NCBI RefSeq assembly: GCF_003336675.1
Contig: NZ_QPII01000004.1
Span: 1 to 64,000, forward strand
Length of the DNA stretch: 64,000 bases
DNA from: Billgrantia montanilacus
GTDB lineage: Bacteria; Pseudomonadota; Gammaproteobacteria; Pseudomonadales; Halomonadaceae
Direction: 5' to 3'
The translations under genes were made by a program, and so were the position numbers. This document shows, piece by piece, positions 38,107-46,903 of this stretch (positions are counted from its first letter, which is position 1; each line of letters opens with the position of its first letter). Under the pieces are notes generated by a model that was not told where the DNA came from, did no database searches, and saw only the letters and a list, made by a program, of their open reading frames with translations.

Positions 38107-38787
38107 ATGGTAAAGCCCAATCCGTTTTCCGCGATGTTCGGCCGCTCGCCGTTCCAGCCGCTGCTGGCCCATATCGTCAAGGCCAGCGAGTGTTCCGAGC
38201 AACTGCTTCCCTTCTTCGAAGCCAGCCTGATCGGGGACTGGGAGGAGGCCGCCCGGGTCCGCGAAGAAGTCACCCGGCTGGAGCACGAGGCCGACACCCT
38301 CAAGACCGAGCTGCGCCTCAACCTGCCCAACACGCTGTTCCTGCCCGTCTCGCGAAGCGACCTGCTCGACCTGATCACCGTCCAGGACAAGATCGCCAAC
38401 AAGGTGCGCGACATTACCGGCATCATGCTGGGTCGCAAGATGCAGGTGCCCGCCGAGCTGGCCCAGCCCATGCGCGACTACATGCGTACCGCCGTGGCCT
38501 GTGTCACCCAGGCCCGCCAGGCCCTGGAAGAGCTGGAAGACCTGCTGGAATCCGGCTTCGGTCGCCATGTCACCGACGTGATGCAGAACCTGATCCGGGA
38601 GCTGCATATCCTCGAGCAGCAGGCCGACAACCAGCAGGTGGCCATTCGCCGCACACTCTACGATCTCGAAGACCGACTCAAGCCGGTGGACGTGATCTTT
38701 CTCTACAAGATCATCGATTGGGTGGGTGAACTATCCGATCGTGCCGAGCGCGTCGGCAGCCGCCTGCAGATACTCACTGCCCGGTAG
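38107..38787 (+). CDS. PhoU-like/DUF47 (TIGR00153) phosphate transport accessory protein
   Basis: 226 aa helical protein of the DUF47 group. Visible features include EVTRLEHEADTLKTELRLNL (metal-binding E-x3-D type helix) and a second LEEQADNQQ-like ILEQQADNQQ repeat. It is almost always adjacent to a PiT permease, here 67 bp downstream, and is thought to regulate phosphate uptake. It is cytosolic. Confidence 0.92.
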   Translation: MVKPNPFSAMFGRSPFQPLLAHIVKASECSEQLLPFFEASLIGDWEEAARVREEVTRLEHEADTLKTELRLNLPNTLFLPVSRSDLLDLITVQDKIANKVRDITGIMLGRKMQVPAELAQPMRDYMRTAVACVTQARQALEELEDLLESGFGRHVTDVMQNLIRELHILEQQADNQQVAIRRTLYDLEDRLKPVDVIFLYKIIDWVGELSDRAERVGSRLQILTAR

Positions 38788-38854
38788 GGCATCGTCCTGT
38801 CCGGCGCCCCGGACGGATATCTCCTCTCTGACAGCCACATAGGAACCACCCCCT

Positions 38855-40123
38855 ATGTCGATCATCGCGCAGCACGGTGAAGTCTTCATTATTCTTGCCT
38901 GCCTCTTCGGTTTCTTCATGGCCTGGGGCGTTGGCGCCAACGATGTCGCCAATGCCATGGGCACCTCGGTGGGGTCCAAGGCGATCACCATCAAGCAGGC
39001 GATCATCATCGCCGTGATCTTCGAATTCCTCGGTGCCTGGCTTGCCGGCGGCGAGGTAACCGCGACCATTCGTGGCGGGATCGTCGACCCGGTGCTGCTG
39101 CAAGCCAACCCCCAACTGCTGGTCTACGGCATGCTCTCGGCGCTGCTGGCGGCGGCCATCTGGCTGCTGATCGCCTCGGCCAAGGGCTGGCCCGTCTCCA
39201 CCACCCACTCCATCGTCGGCGCCATCGTCGGCTTCGGCGCGGTGGGGCTGGGCATGGAGGCGGTGGCCTGGGATCGGGTCGGCACCATCGCCTCGAGCTG
39301 GGTCGTCTCGCCGCTGCTGTCGGGTACCATTGCCTTCGTGCTGTTCAAGTCGGTGCAGCACCTGATCTTCGAGGCCCGCGACCCCTTCGCGGCCGCCAAG
39401 CGCACCGTACCGTTCTATATCTTCCTGGTCGGCTTCATCGTCTCCATGGTGACCCTGACCAAGGGTCTGACCCATGTAGGCCTCAACTTCACCTTTGGCC
39501 AGAGCCTGTTGCTCTCGGTGCTGCTGGGAATGGGGATCATGGGCATCGGTATCGTCATGGAGAACCGGGTCAAGGGCGAGCATCGCCCCGACGACCAGTT
39601 CGGCTACGACAACGTCGAGCGGGTCTTCGGTGTGCTGATGATCTTCACCGCCTGCGCCATGGCATTCGCCCACGGCTCCAACGACGTAGCCAACGCCGTG
39701 GGGCCGCTGGCCGCGGTGATCAGCGTGGTGCGCAGCGACGGCGTCATTGACGCATCGGCCCTGGTGCCCTGGTGGGTGCTGGTGCTGGGTGGTGGCGGCA
39801 TCGTGGCCGGTCTGGTCACCTATGGCCACAAGGTGATCGCCACCGTGGGCACCGGCATCACCGAGCTGACGCCCAGCCGGGGCTTTGCCGCCACCCTGGC
39901 GGCCGCCACTACCGTGGTACTGGCCTCGGGTACCGGCCTGCCGATCTCCACCACACATACCCTGGTGGGGGCCGTGCTCGGCGTGGGGCTGGCCCGTGGC
40001 ATGACGGCTCTCAACATGCGGGTGATCGGTACCATCGTCATGTCCTGGCTGATCACGCTGCCGGCCGGCGCCGGCCTCGCCATCATGTTCTTCTTCCTGT
40101 TCAAGTCGATCTTCGGTGGCTGA
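38855..40123 (+). CDS. Low-affinity inorganic phosphate transporter (PiT family)
   Basis: 422 aa, about ten membrane helices. The duplicated PiT signature is seen as GANDVANAMGTSVGSKAIT (about 29-47) and HGSNDVANAVGPLAA (about 273-287), plus PVSTTHSIVGA and PISTTHTLVGA. It symports phosphate with protons or Na+. The PhoU-like gene precedes it. Downstream 102 bp lead to argA. Confidence 0.94.
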   Translation: MSIIAQHGEVFIILACLFGFFMAWGVGANDVANAMGTSVGSKAITIKQAIIIAVIFEFLGAWLAGGEVTATIRGGIVDPVLLQANPQLLVYGMLSALLAAAIWLLIASAKGWPVSTTHSIVGAIVGFGAVGLGMEAVAWDRVGTIASSWVVSPLLSGTIAFVLFKSVQHLIFEARDPFAAAKRTVPFYIFLVGFIVSMVTLTKGLTHVGLNFTFGQSLLLSVLLGMGIMGIGIVMENRVKGEHRPDDQFGYDNVERVFGVLMIFTACAMAFAHGSNDVANAVGPLAAVISVVRSDGVIDASALVPWWVLVLGGGGIVAGLVTYGHKVIATVGTGITELTPSRGFAATLAAATTVVLASGTGLPISTTHTLVGAVLGVGLARGMTALNMRVIGTIVMSWLITLPAGAGLAIMFFFLFKSIFGG

Positions 40124-40225
40124 TGCCCGCAGAGCGACCCGGCGGCAGGCTGCCGCCGTTTTCGCGGCTCTGATATAGTCGAAGACGACTGCACCCTCCC
40201 TTTCACCTGCTGCCGGAGAGCGGCC

Positions 40226-41539
40226 TTGGATACTCGTTTCCCGTTCGTCGACTGGTTCCGTAACTCATCGCCCTATATCAATGCACACCGCGGGCGAACC
40301 TTCGTGATTCTGATCGAGGGCGAAGCCATGGCGCGCGGGCGAGGCGAGCAGTTGATTCAGGACCTGGCGCTGCTGCATACGCTGGGCGTTCGCCTGGTCG
40401 TGGTGTTCGGTATCCGGCCCCAGGTACAGCTGGCGCTGGACGAGGCCGGTATCGAGCCGCTGCGTCACGATGGCCGCTGGGTGGCGGATGCAGACATCAT
40501 GCAGTGTGTGCAGCGGGTCGCCGCCGAGCAGCGGCTGTGGCTTGAGGCGCGGTTCTCCCTGGGGCTGCCCAATACGCCGTTGCATGGGGTCGAGCTGACC
40601 ACGGTGTCGGGCAATCTGGTCATGGCCAAGCCCCTGGGTGTGCGAGAGGGTATCGATTTCGACCACAGCGGCGAGGTGCGCCGGGTGCGCACCTCCGCCG
40701 TTCAGGGGCTGCTGGATCGTGGCTCCCTGGTGCTGCTGCCGCCGCTGGGCTTCTCCAGCACCGGCGAGGTATTCGACCTGGATGCCTCCGAAGTGGCGCA
40801 GCATGCTGCCATGGCGCTGGGCGCCGACAAGCTGATCCTGCTGGGTGAGGCCGACGGCCTTTACGACGAGAGCGGCGCACTGCAGCGACAGCTGACCCCA
40901 GGCGAGGCAGAACCCCTGTTGGCACAGGCCGTGGCAGGCAGCGAATCGGCACGCCACCTGGCGGCGGCCTGCGCCGCCGCTCGCCATGGCGTGGCACGTA
41001 CCCACCTGCTGTCATGGCATAACCATGACGCCCTGCTGGGGGAACTGTTCACCCGAGACGGCGTGGGTACCATGATCACCCAGCACCGCTACGAGCAGCT
41101 GCGTCCCGCGGAGCTCGGCGATATTGGGGGCCTGCTGGAGCTTCTCGAACCGCTGGAGCACCGCGGCATGCTGGTGCCACGTTCCCGCGAGCGTCTGGAG
41201 CACGAAATCGACGACTACCTGGTGATCGAGCGCGACGGCATGGTGATCGGCTGTGCCGCGCTGCACTGCTTCGGCGAGGCCGAGATGGGCGAGCTGGCCT
41301 GTGTGGCGATCCACGTGGACTATCGCGGCGGCGCCCGCGGCGCGCTCCTGCTCGCCGGGGTGGAGCGTCGCGCGCGGCGGCTCGGGCTTACGTCGCTGTT
41401 CGTGCTGACCACCCATACCGCTCACTGGTTTGTCGAGCACGGTTTCCGCCCCTCCGGTATCGAGGCGCTTCCACCGCTGAAGCGCGACACCTACAACCAC
41501 GCCCGCAAGTCGAAGATTCTCGTCAAGTCCCTCGCCTGA
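40226..41539 (+). CDS. argA: N-acetylglutamate synthase ArgA
   Basis: 437 aa, TTG start at 40226 with GGAG eight bases upstream. The N-terminal amino-acid kinase-like domain (about 1-290, with INAHRGRTFVILIEGEA and VLLPPLGFSSTGEVF) binds arginine; the C-terminal GNAT domain (about 295-437) has CVAIHVDYRGGARGALLL. It makes N-acetylglutamate from glutamate and acetyl-CoA, the first step of arginine synthesis, and is feedback inhibited by arginine. Confidence 0.95.
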   Translation: MDTRFPFVDWFRNSSPYINAHRGRTFVILIEGEAMARGRGEQLIQDLALLHTLGVRLVVVFGIRPQVQLALDEAGIEPLRHDGRWVADADIMQCVQRVAAEQRLWLEARFSLGLPNTPLHGVELTTVSGNLVMAKPLGVREGIDFDHSGEVRRVRTSAVQGLLDRGSLVLLPPLGFSSTGEVFDLDASEVAQHAAMALGADKLILLGEADGLYDESGALQRQLTPGEAEPLLAQAVAGSESARHLAAACAAARHGVARTHLLSWHNHDALLGELFTRDGVGTMITQHRYEQLRPAELGDIGGLLELLEPLEHRGMLVPRSRERLEHEIDDYLVIERDGMVIGCAALHCFGEAEMGELACVAIHVDYRGGARGALLLAGVERRARRLGLTSLFVLTTHTAHWFVEHGFRPSGIEALPPLKRDTYNHARKSKILVKSLA

Positions 41540-41696
41540 ACGCCCCGTTTGCCTGAAAGGCACTTTCGCCGCACCGGTCCTTGCCCGCCGGTTGCGGCGC
41601 TGTCGCCGTGGGGATACGCCGGCCCTAAATTCGTCTCAAAATGGATACATTGCAATGCATTGATTTTGAGTTTGTTTTTAATTTTGGAGATTTTGG

Positions 41697-41714
41697 TGTC
41701 GCCAAATGATGACA
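41697..41714 (+). promoter_or_regulatory. GlrR-type activator site TGTC-N10-GACA
   Basis: TGTC at 41697-41700 and GACA at 41711-41714 with ten bases between them match the site reported for GlrR (QseF) upstream of enterobacterial glmY. It lies about 110 bp upstream of a sigma-54 promoter. Half-matching TGTC sites follow at 41748 and about 41780. The A+T-rich stretch 41775-41822 between site and promoter could bind IHF. Confidence 0.65.
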
Positions 41715-41823
41715 TAATCGACGGCCCGGGGCGCCGGCTTCGGTCGCTGTCACGTCCCCATGGCGTCCCTAGGGTAATTGTCTTGTATTTAAGTTATTGT
41801 TCTTAAATAAAAGATAAGATTAT

Positions 41824-41839
41824 TGGCACGGCTTTGGCA
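41824..41839 (+). promoter_or_regulatory. Sigma-54 promoter
   Basis: TGGCACG-GCTT-TGGCA matches the -24/-12 consensus TGGCACG-N4-TTGCA with one mismatch, and the invariant GG (41825-41826) and GC (41837-41838) are exactly ten bases apart. The expected start of transcription is near 41850. The glrR gene 2.7 kb downstream encodes an enhancer-binding protein with the GAFTGA loop needed to activate it. Confidence 0.75.
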
Positions 41840-41849
41840 GTATGCAAGG

Positions 41850-42310
41850 TGAGCAACGGAAGTGGTTCAAACGGCTCGAACCACTTTTGATCATCGGGAA
41901 GCTCGGGTACCACCCCCCATGCCCTGTGCACCCGGGCCCAACGATGATCGGCGTCTGCTCCGCGATGTGTAACTTAGGTTGCGATGAGACGGGTACCGCC
42001 AACAGGCACGGAATGGTACCAGAAGGGCAAGGACGCCCCGGCAAGGATGCCTCATCCCCCTCGGGGGATCGAACAGCACGGCATCGCTGGCGAGAGGTTT
42101 CGCAGCGGTGACGACATGGAAAACGAAGCCGGGCGGCTCGCCGCCCACCCGTACCGGACGCTCCTGGTAGCCAAGGTCCGGTACGGGGCTTCGGGGCCCT
42201 CGGGCTCACGGAAAGTATGGGACATGGTTCGACCAGGTGATCGATGCCCATATTTTTCACCCCTTCAGTTCCCTGCGTACTTGGGCCGGCTATGCCGGCC
42301 TCTTTTTTTT
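41850..42310 (+). ncRNA. Candidate GlmY-like regulatory RNA
   Basis: No credible protein gene occupies 41540-42422. From the predicted sigma-54 start near 41850 to the terminator the sequence is rich in hairpins: 9-bp stem 41860-41868/41878-41886, 7-bp stem around 42054-42069, 6-bp stem 42131-42136/42141-42146, and a perfect 12-bp stem 42148-42159/42176-42187. It lies directly upstream of glrK-qseG-glrR, the same place as glmY in E. coli. At about 460 nt it is longer than E. coli GlmY (184 nt) and may be processed or hold two RNAs. Sequence similarity to GlmY is not evident. Confidence 0.5.
42284..42310 (+). terminator. Strong Rho-independent terminator before glrK
   Basis: GGCCGGC (42284-42290), loop TAT, GCCGGCC (42294-42300), then TCTTTTTTTT. 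It closes a plus-strand transcript that contains no protein gene, which is the main sign of an RNA gene in this gap. Confidence 0.9.
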
Positions 42311-42422
42311 AACGAGGTCGAGGCGCACTGAGAACTGGCCAGGCGCGGTTAGAGCGTGGAATCTGTTATCCTGCAGGCATGAACCAATGTTGGTCCCCTC
42401 TCTACTGAATAGAACACTGGTC

Positions 42423-43970
42423 ATGACCAAACGGGTTTCGCGCCGTTGGCGCCCTCGCTCACTGCCTCAGCTGGTGCTGCTGGCCTTTCTTGTGGTGATG
42501 TTGCCGCTGGGTGTCCTGATGTTCCAGGCCGGGCAGGCGCTCTCAGAGCTGTCGCGCCTGGCCGATGTCAGTGCGCGTCAGGCCATCGAGGAAACGCGTC
42601 GTGCGCGCCAGCTCAGCAGCCTTGCCCTGGAGATGGAGCGTAGCGCTCGCCAGTACGCCGTCGTGGAGCAGGAGAGCCTGCTCGATATCTATGCCGAGCG
42701 CCACGGCGAGTTCAACGAGCTGCTGGCCCAGCAGCGCCGCCTGCTGCCCAACAACAGCGATGTCCTGGCACTGGAAGAGCAGATGCTGCTGCTTTCGCAA
42801 CTGCCGGAGCTGGAGCCCGAGGCATTGGAAGTCTGGCTGTCCCTGTTCGGGCCCTTTGCGCAGCACACCGATGCCATGCGTCAGGCAACCAATCAGCATG
42901 TCGACGACCGCATCGAGATGATCCGGTTCCAGGCCGAATCCGTGCAGTCCCGTCTGTGGCTGCAGACCGGGGCGCTGGTTTCGGCCAGCCTGGCGCTGAT
43001 GCTGCTGTTCGCTTGGCTGATCATTCGACCGGTGCGACAGCTCGAACGACGCATCCTGGGTATCGGTAGCGGCGTCGAGGGGACCGAGGTCGAGGAAATC
43101 AAGGGGCCGGCGGAATTGGTCCAGCTGGGTGACCGGCTCGACTGGCTATCGACCCGGCTGAATGACCTTGAAGCCCAGAAGCAGCAGTTCCTGCGCCACA
43201 TGTCCCACGAGCTCAAGACCCCCCTGGCCAGTGTGCGCGAAGGCTCCGCGCTGCTCTCCGACGGCGTGGCGGGCGAGCTCAGCCCGCGCCAGCGCGAGAT
43301 CCTCTCGCTGATCGACAGCAGCGGCCGTGAACTTCAGCGTCTGATCGAGCAGCTGCTCGACTACAACCTGCTGCAGCACAACCAGCGGGCTGTTGCCCTC
43401 GAGCAAGTGGACGTGGCTACACTGGTGATGAGCACCCTCTCCAAGCATCGCCTGGCCTTGGAGCAAAAGCGCATCCGGGTGACGGCCTTCGATGGACCGC
43501 TGGAGTGGGTGATCGACCCTACTGCCGTAGGGCGTATTCTCGACAACCTGGTATCGAATGCCATCGCCTATGGGCAGGATGGTGGCGATCTGTTGATACG
43601 CGCACACGCCAGCCATGACCGGCTGGTACTGGATGTGGCGAATAGCGGTGACCCCATCGCCGAGGACGATCGGCCCAGGCTGTTCGAGCCGTTCTACCAG
43701 GGGCGCTCCCGGCGCAAGGGGCCGCTCAAGGGCTCCGGTATCGGGCTCTCGGTGGCAGCGGACTGTGCCCGACTGCACAGCGGCCGCCTCCAGCTGGTGG
43801 AAGATGGGGAACTGGAGGTGTGCTTTCGCCTGACCCTACCGCGTCATGCGCTGCCGCTGTCCAGTAGCGACAATGCCAGTAGCGACAATGCCAGCAGCGA
43901 TATTTTACGCAGTGATAATAACAGGGAGCCCGCGAAGGCGAGCATACACGCAAGGAGCGATTATCCATGA
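42423..43970 (+). CDS. glrK: Sensor histidine kinase GlrK/QseE-like
   Basis: 515 aa from the ATG at 42423 (MTKRVSRRWRPRS); the frame runs further upstream across the terminator and is rejected there. Two membrane helices (about 20-42 and 180-203) flank a helical periplasmic sensor; HAMP follows, then the H-box HMSHELKTPLASVREG and ATPase motifs NLVSNAIAYG and GSGIGLSVAADCA. It should phosphorylate GlrR. Its C-terminus ends in a tandem repeat. It overlaps qseG by 4 nt. Confidence 0.9.
   Translation: MTKRVSRRWRPRSLPQLVLLAFLVVMLPLGVLMFQAGQALSELSRLADVSARQAIEETRRARQLSSLALEMERSARQYAVVEQESLLDIYAERHGEFNELLAQQRRLLPNNSDVLALEEQMLLLSQLPELEPEALEVWLSLFGPFAQHTDAMRQATNQHVDDRIEMIRFQAESVQSRLWLQTGALVSASLALMLLFAWLIIRPVRQLERRILGIGSGVEGTEVEEIKGPAELVQLGDRLDWLSTRLNDLEAQKQQFLRHMSHELKTPLASVREGSALLSDGVAGELSPRQREILSLIDSSGRELQRLIEQLLDYNLLQHNQRAVALEQVDVATLVMSTLSKHRLALEQKRIRVTAFDGPLEWVIDPTAVGRILDNLVSNAIAYGQDGGDLLIRAHASHDRLVLDVANSGDPIAEDDRPRLFEPFYQGRSRRKGPLKGSGIGLSVAADCARLHSGRLQLVEDGELEVCFRLTLPRHALPLSSSDNASSDNASSDILRSDNNREPAKASIHARSDYP
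43863..43907 (+). repeat. Three 15-bp tandem repeats in the glrK 3' end
   Basis: AGTAGCGACAATGCC occurs twice in a row (43863-43877 and 43878-43892), followed by a diverged third copy from 43893. In frame they encode repeats of Ser-Ser-Asp-Asn-Ala at the kinase C-terminus. The unit length is a multiple of three, so copy changes would keep the frame. Confidence 0.85.
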
Positions 43971-44521
43971 ACTACAGAATTCTATTTGCCTGTGCCACGA
44001 CCCTGTGGCTTGCAGGTTGTGAATTCCTACCCGAACAGGGGCGCGCCAACGTTACCGAGGAGGAGATGGTTGAGGCAACCGTGGACTGCCCCGGTGGCGT
44101 ACCCACCTTCGAGGCAGACGCCTGCCTGCTGCCCGATTGGATGTCCCTGGGGCTGGCATCCCAGCGCGGAGACAGCGACTGGCGCAGCGCCAAGCTGATC
44201 GAAGTGGAGCAGGCCCCGGTAGACAGTGAGGACGCGCGCCACCTGGCCCGCGCCATCACCCTGGCCTGGGGCAGCGAGCGCCAGTGGACCGAGGCCGCCG
44301 AGCTTTTCGACGCCCACTTGAGATCGGCGCCGGAACCGTTGCAGCCGCTACTGCGCTACTGGCGCAACGAGCTGGAGGGGCGGCGCGCCATGGCGGGCCA
44401 GCTGTCTCGCTCCCAGAGCGCGCTCGCCGCCCAGCGCGCAGAGAACGAACAACTCGCCGAGAAGCTCGAGGCGCTGACGGCCATCGAGCAGAATATCAAC
44501 CTGAGGCAGCAGTCGCCCTGA
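43967..44521 (+). CDS. qseG: QseG-like lipoprotein
   Basis: 184 aa. The N-terminal signal ends in the lipobox LAGC (C at about 17). The middle part has paired cysteines (DCPGG, DACLLPDWM), and the C-terminal 60 residues are a coiled coil (RRAMAGQLSRSQSALAAQRA region). Its place between glrK and glrR, each closely linked, fits QseG/YfhG, the outer-membrane lipoprotein that interacts with the kinase in enterobacteria. Sequence divergence is high, so the call rests partly on position. Confidence 0.8.
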   Translation: MNYRILFACATTLWLAGCEFLPEQGRANVTEEEMVEATVDCPGGVPTFEADACLLPDWMSLGLASQRGDSDWRSAKLIEVEQAPVDSEDARHLARAITLAWGSERQWTEAAELFDAHLRSAPEPLQPLLRYWRNELEGRRAMAGQLSRSQSALAAQRAENEQLAEKLEALTAIEQNINLRQQSP

Positions 44522-44544
44522 GGCGACCTGGGAGACCCGACGTG

Positions 44545-45966
44545 ATGGATGTTGCCCGACAAACGGAAACCCGGAGCGCTGACGCTCGCAAGGACGGCAC
44601 GCGGATGGCCGCCAGCAAGCTGACCGGTGCCCACATTCTGCTCGTCGACGATGATGTCAGCTTGCTGCGACTGCTGGGGATGCGGCTGGAGAGCCGCGGC
44701 TTTCGCGTGACCACGGCAGAAAGCGGGCAGGAAGCATTGCGCTGCCTGGATGCCGAGTGCCCCGACCTGGTCCTCTCCGACCTGCGCATGGACGAGATGG
44801 ACGGCATGGCGCTGTTCCAGGCCATTCAGCGCCAGATCCCCGGCCTGCCCGTCATCATCCTTACCGCGCACGGGTCGATCCCCGATGCCGTCAATGCCAC
44901 CCAGCAGGGGGTGTTCAGCTTCCTCACCAAGCCGGTGGATCGCGACCAGCTGTTCGGTGCCATCGACGAAGCCCTGGCTCAGGGCGCTCCCACGGGAAGC
45001 GGGGAGGGCGACGACGCCTGGCGCGCCAGTATCATCACCCGCAGCCCGGAGATGGAACGGGTGCTGGAGCAGGCCCGCATGGTGGCCGCGTCGGATGTCA
45101 GCGTGCTGGTCACCGGCCCTTCCGGTTCGGGCAAGGAGCTGCTGGCGCGGGCCATTCACGACGCCAGCCCCCGTGCCAGCAAGCCCTTCGTGGCGATCAA
45201 CTGCGGTGCGCTGCCCGAACAGCTGCTGGAAAGCGAACTCTTCGGCCATGCCAAGGGGGCCTTCACCGGGGCCGTCAGCGAGCACAAGGGCCTGTTCCAG
45301 GCCGCCGAAGGCGGTACGCTGTTCCTCGACGAGATCGGTGACATGCCGCTGCCGCTGCAGGTCAAGCTGCTGCGCGCCTTGCAGGAGCGCCAGATCCGGC
45401 CGCTGGGCTCCACTACCTCGATCCCTGTTAACGTGCGCATCCTCTCGGCCACCCATCGCGACCTCAGCCAGGCCATGCATCAGGGTGAGTTCCGTGAGGA
45501 CTTCTTCTATCGCCTGAACGTGGTCAACCTTCGCCTGCCGCCGCTCAAGGAGCGTGCCGAGGATGTCCCGCTGCTGGCCCGCCACCTGGTGGCGCAGGCA
45601 GCGGCCCGGCACAAGCCGTTCGTCAAGGGATTCTCGCCGGAGGCACTCAATGTGCTGGCGACCAGCTCCTGGCCGGGCAATGTCCGCCAGTTGGTCAACG
45701 TGGTGGAGCAGTGCGTGGCGCTGACCCGCTCGCCAATGATCCCGGAGGCCCTGGTGTCCCAGGCGCTGGCTTCCGAAGAGAGCGCGCTGCCCACCTTCAA
45801 CGATGCCCGGGCCACCTTCGAACGCAGCTATCTGGTCAAGGTGCTCAAGATCACCGAGGGCAACGTTACCCAGGCGGCACGCATCGCCGGGCGCAACCGC
45901 ACCGACTTCTACAAGCTGCTCTCCCGCCACGAGCTGGAGCCAAGCACTTTCAAGCCGGTCACCTGA
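44545..45966 (+). CDS. glrR: Sigma-54-dependent response regulator GlrR/QseF-like
   Basis: About 473 aa (ATG 44545; GTG 44542 and ATG 44608 are alternatives). The receiver domain has DDD and the phospho-Asp in DLVLSDLRMDEMDG. The AAA+ domain has TGPSGSGKELLARAIH, the sigma-54 contact loop GAFTGA, and FLDEIGDMPL. A C-terminal Fis-type HTH (VTQAARIAGRNRTDFYKLL) binds DNA. It should activate the sigma-54 promoter at 41824. It ends 124 bp before the convergent peroxiredoxin gene; no clear terminator in between. Confidence 0.93.
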   Translation: MDVARQTETRSADARKDGTRMAASKLTGAHILLVDDDVSLLRLLGMRLESRGFRVTTAESGQEALRCLDAECPDLVLSDLRMDEMDGMALFQAIQRQIPGLPVIILTAHGSIPDAVNATQQGVFSFLTKPVDRDQLFGAIDEALAQGAPTGSGEGDDAWRASIITRSPEMERVLEQARMVAASDVSVLVTGPSGSGKELLARAIHDASPRASKPFVAINCGALPEQLLESELFGHAKGAFTGAVSEHKGLFQAAEGGTLFLDEIGDMPLPLQVKLLRALQERQIRPLGSTTSIPVNVRILSATHRDLSQAMHQGEFREDFFYRLNVVNLRLPPLKERAEDVPLLARHLVAQAAARHKPFVKGFSPEALNVLATSSWPGNVRQLVNVVEQCVALTRSPMIPEALVSQALASEESALPTFNDARATFERSYLVKVLKITEGNVTQAARIAGRNRTDFYKLLSRHELEPSTFKPVT

Positions 45967-46089
45967 ACAAGTCCGTGCTCTGTGCAGTCTTTTCCTCTTC
46001 TCTACCTCTGCCCGTGACCCCCTTTGCCCGACAGCCGGTCAGCGGCTGCCGGGTATCGACTGCCGGGTATCAGTCGGGTATCAAGAGTT

Positions 46090-46743
46090 TTACTTGGGCA
46101 GCTTGACCTTGCGCAGGTAGGGCAAGATCTTGTCGACATCACCGAACTTCGCCTTGGCAGCCTCGTCCGACAGTGACAGCGGGACGATCACGTCCTGGCC
46201 CACGGTCCAGTCTGCGGGGGTAGCCACGCCCACGCCGCTGGCGGTCTGCAGGGCATCGAGGGCGCGCAGCACCTCGGCGAAGTTGCGCCCTACATTCATC
46301 GGGTAGACCATGGAAAGCTTGAGCTTCTTGTCCGGCCCGATGATGAATACGGCGCGTACGGTGGCGCTGTCATCCGGGGTGCGGCCATCCGGCAGATAGG
46401 CGTCGGCGGGCAGCATGTCGAACAGCTTGGCGACCTTCAGACTCTCGTCGGCAATGATCGGAAAGCCGACTTCGCAGCCGGCGTAGCTGGCGATGTCGTT
46501 GATCCACTGCTTGTGCTCTTCCACGCCATCCACCGAGATGCCGATCACCTTGGTGCCCCGTTTTTGCCACTCCTCGTTGAGCCGGGCGACGGCACCGAAC
46601 TCGGTGGTGCAGACCGGCGTGAAATCCTTCGGGTGAGAGAACAGGATGGCCCAGCTGTCGCCGATCCAGTCGTGGAAACGGATCGAACCCTGGCTGGTGT
46701 CGGCCTCGAAATCCGGTACGACGTCGTTGATACGCAATGACAT
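46090..46743 (-). CDS. 1-Cys peroxiredoxin (Prx6 type)
   Basis: 217 aa. The active site is HPKDFTPVCTTE with the peroxidatic Cys near 46. The C-terminal extension and length match the Prx6 subfamily, which reduces H2O2 and organic peroxides. It is cytosolic. It is a stand-alone unit, convergent with glrR. Confidence 0.93.
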   Translation of the reverse strand: MSLRINDVVPDFEADTSQGSIRFHDWIGDSWAILFSHPKDFTPVCTTEFGAVARLNEEWQKRGTKVIGISVDGVEEHKQWINDIASYAGCEVGFPIIADESLKVAKLFDMLPADAYLPDGRTPDDSATVRAVFIIGPDKKLKLSMVYPMNVGRNFAEVLRALDALQTASGVGVATPADWTVGQDVIVPLSLSDEAAKAKFGDVDKILPYLRKVKLPK

Positions 46744-46903
46744 GGTGTACTTCCCTCTGTGGGTGAATGATTCGACGCTGACGCAACCGTGCCCGGTCGG
46801 TAGGGCAGTGTTCTTCAGCGTGTTCTCTAGCGTAGCACCGCCAACCCCGCCGAGCGCTGTGCCGGCGTTCTGTCGCAGGCACGGGGTCTGCCGCGGTGGA
46901 CGA

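Noticed and set aside
41820..42260. 146-aa minus-strand ORF and 89-aa plus-strand ORF (41842-42111) in the glrK upstream gap
   Set aside because: No ribosome site, no family features; the plus ORF starts before the predicted sigma-54 transcription start, and the region folds as RNA.
41850..42300. CsrB/RsmZ-type RNA
   Set aside because: Only about eight GGA motifs in 450 nt, not regularly in hairpin loops, and no GacA site TGTAAG-N6-CTTACA upstream.
46032..46048. Terminator between glrR and the peroxiredoxin gene
   Set aside because: The 6-bp stem CAGCCG/CGGCTG has no T-tract, and the nearby CTGCCGGGTATC duplication looks fortuitous.
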